Part shown: positions 35,301 to 47,200 of the stretch, in pieces
How positions within the stretch are numbered: the stretch's first letter is position 1
Layout of the letters: every line of letters begins with the position of its first letter
Source of the DNA: Sipunculus nudus
Lineage: Eukaryota; Annelida; Sipuncula; Golfingiida; Sipunculidae
DNA: 64,000 bases
Direction of reading: 5' to 3'
NCBI GenBank assembly: GCA_026874595.1
Contig: CM049306.1
Coordinates: 66,658,019 to 66,722,018, forward strand
Position numbers and translations under genes: made by a program
The notes under the pieces: model-generated
What the model saw: only the letters and a program-made list of their open reading frames with translations
Databases searched by the model: none
Told to the model about the DNA's origin: nothing

Positions 35301-35892
35301 AGTGTATGACGTAACATGTATCAGTTTCAAAAGGATGCCTGCATATCTGTGGCCTATAGGGCATGTCACCGTGAAATCGCGAAATCTCATTCGACGAGAA
35401 ACGGTGCGAGATTTTGCAAGATTTTTGGTTGGATCACCGAGAACTCACCAAGCGCTACAAGATGCAAAAATTTTGACCTCTCTAGCATAAAAACTGACAG
35501 AGTTAGAAGCTGAAAAGTGCATATTTTCAAAATTGAAAGGTTTTACCCCAAAAATAGAGAAATCTGGCAATAGCGCACTTTGGCACCTATGCGCAAAAAC
35601 AAGCCCATGGACCCTAGTTTAAGGTGCTGTGATGGAAATGGCCCAATGTTTAATAGTTCTGGAGGTATAGCACCAAATTTTTTAAGGAAGGTATAGCACC
35701 TATTTTTGACGAAGGTATGAAGAAAAAACCGTTTTTGAGCTTTTTGGTGACCCTGACCTTGACCCTTGACCGATCATGACCAAAAACAATAGGCTCCGAG
35801 AAGAACCGATTATACACTCTATCTATAAGTTTCAGGACGATTGGTGCAAAATTGTGGCCTGTAGAGCGGGGACATACAGACAAACAAACAAA
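32309..35892 (+). repeat. 1,274-bp satellite array, P1 (3 units)
   Basis: Units start at 32309, 33584 and 34858 and measure 1,275, 1,274 and 1,035 bp. The first has CTAGCGGGAAA and the others CTAGCGGAAA, which explains the 1-bp difference. A full unit holds CTCF-like core a (32697-32713), TCTCG/CGAGA, CTCF-like core b (33154-33172, GCGGCCATTTCC flank), an X-box near 33298, a nuclear-receptor run (TGACCTTGACCCTTGACC near 33447) and a CAAACAAAC end. The third unit lacks core b and the X-box. Confidence 0.95.
35674..35702 (+). repeat. Deletion junction with templated filler (P1)
   Basis: After GGTATAGCACCAAA the unit jumps to TATTTTTGACGAAGG, losing about 260 bp. Between them is TTTTTTAAGGAAGGTATAG-type filler that repeats the GGTATAGCACC found just upstream. 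The same junction is present at about 51421-51449 in P2. Confidence 0.85.
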
Positions 35893-36122
35893 CGGAACTG
35901 ATCAACATACTTGTCGAAATCTCTGATTCCGGCAAGCAACAAACATACGCGGGTGATCAACATGCTTGCGAAAATCGAAGATTTCCGGCAAGCAACAAAC
36001 AGACAAACAGACATCCGCGACTGACCAACCTGCTTGCAGAAATCGAAGATTTCCGGCAAGCAACAAACAGACAAACAGACATCCGCGACTGACCAACCTG
36101 CTTGCAGAAATCGAAGATTTCC
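35893..36122 (+). repeat. Hairpin minisatellite, cluster 4 (P1 end)
   Basis: Four units with arms of the CTTGCAGAAATC / GATTTCCGGCAAG type. The last two, with the linker CAGACAAACAGACATCCGCG, are almost the same sequence. The cluster joins the satellite array to the next P block. Confidence 0.85.
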
Positions 36123-37341
36123 GGCAAGCAATAAAGTTGTGACTGTGCCTCCAACATGTACGATAATAGATGGGGCCCGGAGAGGCCGTCACGGACCGCT
36201 GCACACGCCGGCCGCCCACCGTAAGGACCCTGCCGCCACTTGCGGCGACGGCACGTGTCTTCGTGGTTTGGCGTAAAACGGCGCGAGATTTGACGAGATT
36301 AACAATGTAACCCCTGAATGTGACCGCGAGTGTCAGCCGCTATGCAGCGCTGCATACCATGTGTCTGTAGCGTCAAAAATGACAGAATTATAGGCATTTC
36401 TTTGAATGGTCACGTGTTCTCGTTTCACGAGAAACGGTGCGGGATATGACGAGACTTGCGATTGAACGGCTTAGAACTAGAGGGATGCTGTCTAACGCCA
36501 AAAACCAGACCTTTCTATCGCAAATATCAACAGAGATAGAAGCTGGAAAACTCCGCATTTTCAGATTGTCAAGTTTTACCCCAAAATTCGGTAACCATGG
36601 TAACGGCAGCACAAAGCAACGTGTGCGAAGGGATAAGCCAACGTTCCTAGTTTCAGATACGACCAAAAAAATGGTGTCACGTTTAATATTTTTTGAGATA
36701 TTGCAGAAAAATGATATGTTACAGTGTTTCATGTACCACGCCCCCTGGTGGCTATTTCCAAAAAATGAAAAATTGGTTTCGAGATATTTCTAAATAACAC
36801 AAAATATGTCATTTTCAAAGTCATAGTTTAAAAAATGCGACCTGTAAGCCATATTTAATGAAATCTCGAAAATTCTCGTTTGACGAGATATTATACGAGA
36901 TATCGCGAGACTTTTAATAAAATCCTGCAGTACTTGTTAAATGCTACCTGATGCAAAAAACTAGAACTCTCTAGCTTTAAAAATGACAAAGTTAGAAAAA
37001 ATTGTCCTTTGATTTTCGATTTACATCACTTTTACCCAAAAATACGTAACCATGGTGACAACCAATTTGAATCAGCTACACACCAGACGAAAGGCCTTGG
37101 AATGACGATTAAAATGAGCCATGTTTGAAGTGGCTATGACAAATAGTAATTGAGATATGAAGAAAAGAGCACTTTAGGAACTTTTGATGACCTTGACCTT
37201 GACCTTTGACCTATATTGCCCAAAAACAATAGGCTTCTTGCATTTTTGATTTTACACAAACTGTGAAAGTTTGAAAGCGATGGGATCAAAATTGTGACCT
37301 GTAGAGACTGGACAGACAAACAAACAAACAAACAAACAGAC
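36123..37341 (+). repeat. Alpha unit (start of P2)
   Basis: Counterpart of 24201-25419. Ten substitutions up to 36442, none seen afterwards. CTCF-like core at 36736-36752, X-box variant near 37049, nuclear-receptor run near 37187. Confidence 0.88.
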
Positions 37342-39608
37342 TAGACGACCTGAGGTCGAACGCTTGCCGGAAGTGACCGGAAATAAGACAGCGGAATAGA
37401 TGGACAGTTACTAGGCAGACAGACAGGGAACATTTGGATCTGATCAAATGAAAAACCTCTATCATGGGGAAAACAGTAGCACATATGAATAAGGTCTTGC
37501 TGATTTTCAAAAGTCAAAGAGGAGTAGACAGAGAGACAGACAGAGAGACAGACAGACAGACGGATAGAGAGACATTAATAGTGTTGTTATTAGTAGCCAT
37601 CCTATACAGGATAATCCATTTTTGGACAGAAATAAAAATAAAGGAAGTCCAACTGAATCCTTGGCAGTTCTCCTATTCTTGAGTGCTGGAAATAAGAAAA
37701 GCACTGAAAATGAAACTTGAAGAGTTGAACGTCCAGAATGCCGAAATGCAAGCGAAGCCGCGTTCGTGTTAGACAGAGACCCGACCTCTGGGTAAGGGAG
37801 ACGTGACCTTTCATTCCTGGACAAATAGGTCGGCCTGAGGACATCTTCAAGTCTGATGATGGCTTAAATTAGGGCTGTCCTTGAAGAAAAAAAGGCAGTC
37901 GGTCAGCCTGCGTCCGGGAATTATAAAATTCCAAGAAGTCCTGCCCATCACGGATTAACTGTAATGTCCCCTTGGTGTAGGTTATCTGTAATGTGAAATT
38001 TAATATATTTTAAAAATTGGAATCTTTGGTTAAAAAAGGAGAGGCTTTTAAGGAGTCTGAAGTGGTAAGTAATAAGATAAAAAAATTTGAGGCCCTAGTT
38101 CCGTGGTGGGTTAGGACTTCATATATAAAAATATATTCTGGCATGAGAGAGGGGTGCTGTCAAATTTTTTGGCGCCTGCCGCACGTTTGTGAATAAAACG
38201 GTACACTTGACACGGGCGCGATGGAAATTTAAGAGGAAAGGTAGTAATCCCAAGCCGTAGTTGAGTTGTTTTGACCCCAGAGTTTGCAGTCCTAGCTGAA
38301 ATAGGCATGGGACGGGCTCTTTTTTAAACCCGGAACGCCAGAAGAGGCTGGAGATTGAATGAAGGATTGGGCCATTTTTTTATCCGAAAAACCTGGGAAT
38401 TGACAATTAAAAAAAATGACAGGGACCTTCTTAGCCCGTTCCAGCTCAGGGAACGGTCTTTAGAATATTGTCGGGAATCCATATTATCCTACCTGTGGGC
38501 TGGGACGGTCCAGAAAACCGCAATTATACGGGTATCCATAAAATTGTATGTCAATTTTTGTCATTAATAAATACATATACATCTATAACGCGGACAGCTG
38601 GAGAATTCGCGGAGAATTCATCATGATGATATTATTAAATGTGAGCAAAGGTACAATTTATGTTTTGTATCATATTTCCTTAAGAACCTGTAAATTTGAT
38701 ATCCTGCATGGTTTTGTTACGGTTTGCACAGTAAACTGTTGAAAAAATATATAGTGTTTAGCGTTTTCGTCTGATGTAAGATCGGTAGTCAATGTTAGCT
38801 GGTGATCCAGATTGGTGTTAGTGGCAGTCCCACATTGTTTGCGCTGGTTATTATTTCGGTAATTTAACAGTGAATAAATGTCTTTAGAGTAATATAGTGG
38901 TAGATTTTAAATGATTTTAACGTGTAATTAAAAGTATCATTGCATATAAAATCTCTCCGTGAATTGTCCGGGAATTCCCCGCGTTTACATATAAACGCAT
39001 TTACCAGCCGTATGAAAGTTTTTGTCCGCTTTCATAATGTTTGCCGTGCCCCGGACACAAATTTAAGACGAGATGGACTAAACCCCGCCCCTGTAGGATT
39101 GTTTGGACTCTGAAGAAACGAACCCTCGCAGGAAATGCGGTGGGACGGGCTCTTTCTTATTCGATGAACGCTCGAAAAGAGTGGTGAATGATTGAAAAAA
39201 TAGGGTCATTTTCACTGTCATCTTGAATAACGGAATAAATATTTTTTTAAAAATTCATAGAGACTTGGTCATCCAATAACAGCAGAAAAAAATGTTCTTT
39301 CAAATGTTGTGTGGTGTCCATTGTACCCTCGCCCACCGCCGGGATCCAAAGAGAAGCCTGGATTTTACTGCAAAAAAAAAACACAAACACCCCCCCCCCC
39401 CCCCAAAAAAAAAAAAACAAAAACAAAAAAACTTTTATTCATTTTATTTTTATTTTTTATTACTGGATGTAATTGAATATCACGGTTTATTTATAAAAAA
39501 ATAAGATGCAATTCATTGGATGAAAAGAGATTTTATTAAATATATTGATACATGTTTATAACAGTTTGATATTTGATTTTTTTTAATTTATAGACAGACA
39601 ATTTGTTA
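37342..39608. other. P2 spacer
   Basis: Copy of 25420-27684 with no difference noticed except the C15A13 homopolymer near 39390. No gene seen. Confidence 0.6.
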
Positions 39609-41124
39609 CCTCAAATCTGTACTCATGGTCCAACATGCATGTATTTGGTGTTCTTAGACCCATTTTAGGGTGTATATCCATGATAACAAGATAATATTAC
39701 CTTGTTCCCACCAGCAAACATTTCAAGCCCCCAGAAAGCTGATTTCAGCTGAGGACAGTATATGGCTTATTATACACAGGCAAATAGTGTTTTGGACCAC
39801 CTCATCTCCACCAGACTCATCACACACACCTGGTTTGGCTATCATTGCAATCCATTTACACCCACTGGCTGGAATCTCAAAGCATTTGGTTCAAATCCCT
39901 CAGAAAAAAAATTAGGGCCAGTTTGAATTTCCAAATCTGGACACAGTGGACATAGTGATATACAGAAAAAATCCATTTTTTCCCCTCAAATCTGTACTGA
40001 TGGTCCCACAAACCTGGTTTTGGTGTCATTAGGCCCAGTTTAGTGTGTATATACAGGAAAACAAGATAATATTACCCTGTTCCCACAAACAAAAATTTCA
40101 TGCCCCCAGAAACCTGATTTCAGGCCAGTTTATGCTTATACACAGTCAAATAGGTTCTGGCCCCCCTCATCCCCACAAAACTCAACACACACTCCTGGTT
40201 TGGGTATCATTGCAATCCATTTACACCCACTGGCTGGCATCACCAAGCATTTGGCTCAACTCCCTCAGAAAAAAAATTAGGGCCAGTTTGAATTTCCAAA
40301 TCTGGACACAGTGAACATAGTGATATACAGAGAAAATCCATTTTCCCCCCTCAAATCTGTACTGATGGTCCCACAAACCTGGTTTTGGTGTCATTAGGCC
40401 CAGTTTAGGGTGTATATACAGGGAAACAAGATAATATTACCCTGTTCCCACAAACAAAAATTTCATGCCCCCAGAAACCTGATTTCAGGCCAGTTTATGC
40501 TTATACACAGTCAAATAGGTTCTGGCCCCCTTCATATCCACAAAACTCAACACACACTCCTGGTTTGGGTATCATTGCAATCCATTTACACCCACTGGCT
40601 GGCATCACCAAGCATTTGGCTCAACTCCCTCAGAAAAAAAAATTAGGGCCAGTTTGAATTCCCAAATCTGGACACAGTGAACATAGTGATATACAGATAA
40701 AATCCATTTTCCCCCCTCAAATCTGTACTGATGGTCCCACAAACCTGGTTTTGGTGTCATTAGGCCCAGTTTAGGGTGTATATACAGGGAAACAAGAAAA
40801 TATTACCCTGTTCCCACAAACAAAAATTTCATGCCCCCAGAAACCTGATTTCAGGCCAGTTTATGCTTATACACAGTCAAATAGGTTCTGGCCCCCTGCA
40901 TCTCCACCAGACTCTTCACAAACACCTGGCTTGGGTTTCATTGCAATCCATTCACACCCACTGGCTGGCATCTCCAAGCATATAGCTCAACTTCTTCAGA
41001 AAAAAATATAGACCACTTTAAAGTTTATCAAACCTGGTCATAGTGGTTTATGCAGAAATCAATTGTTCTGATCTCAAATCTGAAATAGTGGTCATAGAAC
41101 ATTGGTTGGTTCTTGTATGATTTT
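39609..41124 (+). repeat. ~365-bp satellite, P2 (4 units)
   Basis: Anchors at 39670, 40045, 40410 and 40776, the same four units in the same order as P1. Confidence 0.92.
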
Positions 41125-42851
41125 ATTCAATTTACAATCAATTTGCAGGAAAACCTGGCATTTTATTTTACTTCAATACACCAACAATAAACAATCTAAG
41201 GACAAGTGAACAGGCTACCATACATATCTTAGGGAAAGGAAAACAGCAAAGGTTGTTTACATTGAGGACACATGGCAACCAGGTGGTTGGCGCTGGTCTG
41301 TGAAGCTTACGAAGCAGCAATCAAAGGAAGACGATAACAACACAATAGAAGTCTTCTTCATGGGCCATCGCACACCCATAGAACACGGCTCCAACTGTCA
41401 AGTGTAATGCCCCTGCCGACATTTACTATCACATACTGCCGCCACTTATGGTCACGGCAATAGGATGTACTTTTTTATTTGAAGAAAAAACGATCCCAGA
41501 TTTGACGAAACTTACAATATAAACACATAATGTGACCGAGAGTGTTAGACGCTATCGAATGCTGAAAACTAAAGGTCTTCAGCATTAAAATAACAGAATT
41601 ATAGGCGTATCTTTGAATGGTCCCATGTTCTCGTTTGACAAGAAATGATGCGAGATATGACGAGATATTCAATTTTGTCACTTCAAACTAGTCAAGTGAA
41701 TCTTGAACAATAGAAAAATAAAATCTCTGGCATTCAAATGACAGAGATATAGACATTTGTTCGAATTCTCGAATATTCTCGTTTGGCGGGAGATGGTACG
41801 AGATGTGGCGAGATATAAGTTATTATCTTGTTAAGCTCCCAAAACGCAACAAAATGCTGAAAACTGCTCCTCTTTAGCCGAAAAGGTGACCAAGTTATAT
41901 GCATTTCTGTGAAATCTCGTAATTTCTCGTTTGTCGGAAAACAGAGCGAGATTCTACGAGACTTGCAATTAACTGCATTAGTGGCAAGGGAATGCTACCT
42001 CATGCAGAAAACTAGACACTTGTAGTATAAATATTAACAGAGATAGAAGCAAAAAACTTATTATTTTCAGATTGCCAAGTTTTACCCCAAAATTTGGTTA
42101 CCATGGTAACAGCAGCGCAAAGCTACATGTACGCAGGAATAAGCCGACGATCCTAGTTTCAGATAAGACAGTAAACATTGTGCCACGTTTAATATTTTTT
42201 TTTTGGTATTGCAGAAAAATGGTAAGTTGCAGTGTTTCCAGTACCACGCCCCCTGGTGGCTAATTTCAAAAAATGAAAAAACAAGTTCGAGATAATACAG
42301 AAAAACAGAAAATATGTCACTTTTAGAACCTTAGCTGTAAAACTGCCACCTCTAAATCGTTTTTAATTAAATCTCGAAAAGTCTCATTTGACGACAAATG
42401 GCACGAGATTTTGCGAGACTCCCGTTAATTTTCCATAGAGCATATTAAATGCTACACAATGCAAAAAACTAGACCTCTCTAACTTAAAAAATGAAAAATT
42501 TTGAGTGAAATTTTCGAATTTTCTGATTTCCCCCCAAAAATACGTTACGATGGTAACAATCGACCAGAAAATTTTGCTAGCACTTGGAAAGCTAACATAA
42601 AGAGGAATAAAATGAGCTACAGATTATGCGGCTACGATTATTATTGACAAAGATATGAAGAAAGTAAAAATGTTAGGTTTTTTGGTGACCCTGACCTTGA
42701 CCTTTGACCGATCATGACCAAAAACAATAGGCTCCGAGGAGAACCAATCTTACACTTAATGTATAAGTTTCAGAGCGATTGCTTAAAAACTGTGGCCTGT
42801 AGCGCGTGTACATACAGACAAACAAACAGACAGACAAACAAACAAACAAAC
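41125..42851 (+). repeat. Type I variant unit, P2
   Basis: Copy of 29201-30927. One substitution noted near 42572 (GAAAAATTTG to GAAAATTTTG). CTCF-like core at 42244-42260. Confidence 0.85.
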
Positions 42852-44123
42852 ATACGCGGGTGACCAATATGCTTGCGAAAATCGAAGATTTCCGGCAAGC
42901 AATAAAGTTAGGACTGTGCCTCCAACATGTAGGATAATAGACAGGGCCCGGAAAGGCCGACACGCACCGCTGCACACGCCGGCCGCCCACCGTAAGGACC
43001 CTGCCGGCACTTGCGGCGATGGCACGGGTCTTCGTGGTTTGGCGAAAAACGGCGCGAGATTTGACGAGACTTACAATATGACCCCTGAATGTGACTGCGA
43101 GTGTCAGGCGCTACCCAACGCTGCAAACCATGTGTCTGTAGCGTAAAAAATGACAGAATTATAGGCATTTCTTTGAACGGTCCCGTGTTCTCGTTTCACG
43201 AGAAACGGTGCGAGATATGACGAGACTTTCTATTGAATGACTAAGAAGTAAACTAATGCTATCTAACGCCAAAAACCAGAGCTTTCTATCGCAAATATTG
43301 ACAGAGATAGAAGCAGGAAAACTCCGTTTTTCAGATTGTCAAGTTTCACCCCAAAATTTGGTCACCATGGTGACGGCAGCACAAGGCTAAATGTACGAAG
43401 GAATAAAGCAATGATCCTAGTTTTAGATGCGACAAATAAAATTGTTCTATGCTTAATATTTTTTTGGATATTGCGGAAAAATGATAAGTTGTAGTGTTTC
43501 CAGTACCACGCCCCCTGGTGGCTATTTCCGAAAAATGAAAAAACAAGTTCGAGATAATACAGAACAACAGAAAATATGTCACTTTCAGAACCTTAGCTGT
43601 AAAACTGCCACCTGTAAATCGTATTTAATGAAATCTCGAAAAGTCTCATTTGACGACAAATGGCACGAGATTTTGCGAGACTTACATTAATTTCGCATAG
43701 AGCATATTAAATGCTACGCATTGCAAAAAACTAGACCTCTCTAACTTAAACAATGAGAAATTTGGAGGGAAATTTTCGAATTTTCTGAATTTCCCCCAAA
43801 AATACGTTACCATGGTAACCATTGACCGGAAAAATTTGCCAGCACTTGGAAAGCTGACATAGTGAGGAATAAAATGAGCTACAGATTATGCGGCTACGAT
43901 TATTATTGACAAAGATATGAAGAAAGTAAAAATTTCAGGTTTTTTGGTGACCCTGACCTTGACCTTTGACCGATCATGACCAAAAACAATAGGCTCCGAG
44001 GAGAATAGATCTTACAGTTTATGTATAAGTTTCAGAGCGATTGCTTAAAAACTGTGGCCTCTAGCGCGTGTACATACAGACAAACAGACAGACAAACAAA
44101 CAAACAAACAAACAAACATACGC
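42852..44123 (+). repeat. Alpha unit 3, P2
   Basis: Copy of 30928-32199, with a CTCF-like core near 43506 and the palindromic GTCACCATGGTGAC near 43362. Confidence 0.88.
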
Positions 44124-44232
44124 GGGTGATCAACATGCTTGCGAAAATCGAAGATTTCCGGCAAGCAACAAACAGACATCCGCAACTGACCAACATACTT
44201 GCGAAAATCGAAGATTTCCGGCAAGTAACAAA
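44124..44232 (+). repeat. Hairpin minisatellite, P2
   Basis: Copy of 32200-32308 directly before the expanded satellite array. Confidence 0.8.
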
Positions 44233-47200
44233 CGGAACTGATCAACATACTTGTCGAAATCTCTGATTCCGGCAAGCAATAAACTATAACGCGACAGAAA
44301 TGGCAAACCGGCCGGCAAAGAGTGCCTGTGGTCACTTATTTTATACGGCGAACGCTATAATTTTTGCAGTCACGGGAAAGCGTGTCTGTCTTTCATACTA
44401 AAACGCGTGCATGCATGCGTGATGGCATATGTATTTGTGCATGCGGGTTTTAATTTTTACAAAGTTGCTAAAATTTGTGGGGACCGTGTATGATTAAACA
44501 AAAGAGGTCATGGGCAGAAAGGCCATGAAACGCCCATTCATATGGTGTACAGTTTATGTACCTAACATGTGTAGTTTTGGAGATATGGTTAAACAATGAT
44601 AGTAGGTACGGGGTTGCAGTGCAGCGCCCCCTAGCGGGAAATTTTCCAAAAACTGAACAATTGCTTTCGAGATATTAGTGTATGACGTAACATGTATCAG
44701 TTTCAAAAGGATGCCTGCATATCTGTGGCCTATAGGGCATGTCACCGTGAAATCGCGAAATCTCATTCGACGAGAAACGGTGCGAGATTTTGCAAGATTT
44801 TTGGTTGGATCACCGAGAACTCACCAAGCGCTACAAGATGCAAAAATTTTGACCTCTCTAGCATAAAAACTGACAGAGTTAGAAGCTGAAAAGTGCATAT
44901 TTTCAAAATTGAAAGGTTTTACCCCAAAAATAGAGAAATCTGGCAATAGCGCACTTTGGCACCTATGCGCAAAAACAAGCCCATGGACCCTAGTTTAAGG
45001 TGCTGTGATGGAAATGGCCCAATGTTTAATAGTTCTGGAGGTATAGCACCAAAACAAATTTTCATGTTTTTTCATCTGCAACGCCCCCTGGCGGCCATTT
45101 CCAAAATCTGAAAAACCCGTTTCGAGATATTCTTATGTTACATAAAATATCTCAGAATCAGTAAAATTGCTGCAAATTTGAAAAATATCACGAAATTCCA
45201 TGATTTCTCCCCAAAATTGCGTAACCATGGTAACAGCGAAATGAGGCAATTTTGCAGTGTTGGAAGTGGCCATTCAGTGGCAAATAAAACGGGCAACAGA
45301 TTAGGTGCCTACGGCTATTTTTGACGAAGGTATGAAGAAAAAACCGTTTTTGAGCTTTTTGGTGACCCTGACCTTGACCCTTGACCGATCATGACCAAAA
45401 ACAATAGGCTCCGAGAAGAACCGATTATACACTCTATCTATAAGTTTCAGGACGATTGGTGCAAAATTGTGGCCTGTAGAGCGGGGACATACAGACAAAC
45501 AAACAAACGGAACTGATCAACATACTTGTCGAAATCTCTGATTCCGGCAAGCAATAAACTATAACGCGACAGAAATGGCAAACCGGCCGGCAAAGAGTGC
45601 CTGTGGTCACTTATTTTATACGGCGAACGCTATAATTTTTGCAGTCACGGGAAAGCGTGTCTGTCTTTCATACTAAAACGCGTGCATGCATGCGTGATGG
45701 CATATGTATTTGTGCATGCGGGTTTTAATTTTTACAAAGTTGCTAAAATTTGTGGGGACCGTGTATGATTAAACAAAAGAGGTCATGGGCAGAAAGGCCA
45801 TGAAACGCCCATTCATATGGTGTACAGTTTATGTACCTAACATGTGTAGTTTTGGAGATATGGTTAAACAATGATAGTAGGTACGGGGTTGCAGTGCAGC
45901 GCCCCCTAGCGGAAATTTTCCAAAAACTGAACAATTGCTTTCGAGATATTAGTGTATGACGTAACATGTATCAGTTTCAAAAGGATGCCTGCATATCTGT
46001 GGCCTATAGGGCATGTCACCGTGAAATCGCGAAATCTCATTCGACGAGAAACGGTGCGAGATTTTGCAAGATTTTTGGTTGGATCACCGAGAACTCACCA
46101 AGCGCTACAAGATGCAAAAATTTTGACCTCTCTAGCATAAAAACTGACAGAGTTAGAAGCTGAAAAGTGCATATTTTCAAAATTGAAAGGTTTTACCCCA
46201 AAAATAGAGAAATCTGGCAATAGCGCACTTTGGCACCTATGCGCAAAAACAAGCCCATGGACCCTAGTTTAAGGTGCTGTGATGGAAATGGCCCAATGTT
46301 TAATAGTTCTGGAGGTATAGCACCAAAACAAATTTTCATGTTTTTTCATCTGCAACGCCCCCTGGCGGCCATTTCCAAAATCTGAAAAACCCGTTTCGAG
46401 ATATTCTTATGTTACATAAAATATCTCAGAATCAGTAAAATTGCTGCAAATTTGAAAAATATCACGAAATTCCATGATTTCTCCCCAAAATTGCGTAACC
46501 ATGGTAACAGCGAAATGAGGCAATTTTGCAGTGTTGGAAGTGGCCATTCAGTGGCAAATAAAACGGGCAACAGATTAGGTGCCTACGGCTATTTTTGACG
46601 AAGGTATGAAGAAAAAACCGTTTTTGAGCTTTTTGGTGACCCTGACCTTGACCCTTGACCGATCATGACCAAAAACAATAGGCTCCGAGAAGAACCGATT
46701 ATACACTCTATCTATAAGTTTCAGGACGATTGGTGCAAAATTGTGGCCTGTAGAGCGGGGACATACAGACAAACAAACAAACGGAACTGATCAACATACT
46801 TGTCGAAATCTCTGATTCCGGCAAGCAATAAACTATAACGCGACAGAAATGGCAAACCGGCCGGCAAAGAGTGCCTGTGGTCACTTATTTTATACGGCGA
46901 ACGCTATAATTTTTGCAGTCACGGGAAAGCGTGTCTGTCTTTCATACTAAAACGCGTGCATGCATGCGTGATGGCATATGTATTTGTGCATGCGGGTTTT
47001 AATTTTTACAAAGTTGCTAAAATTTGTGGGGACCGTGTATGATTAAACAAAAGAGGTCATGGGCAGAAAGGCCATGAAACGCCCATTCATATGGTGTACA
47101 GTTTATGTACCTAACATGTGTAGTTTTGGAGATATGGTTAAACAATGATAGTAGGTACGGGGTTGCAGTGCAGCGCCCCCTAGCGGGAAATTTTCCAAAA

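Larger units (their letters stand above)
24201..36122 (+). repeat. Macro repeat P1 (11,922 bp)
   Basis: First copy of the large tandem block. Anchors at 24201, 36123 and 51870 (GGCAAGCAATAAAG) mark P1, P2 and P3. Homologous points in P1 and P2 differ by 11,922 up to the homopolymer near 27470 and by 11,924 after it. P1 and P2 are nearly identical from 24521 onward. I noticed one substitution near 42572 besides the homopolymer change. Confidence 0.93.
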
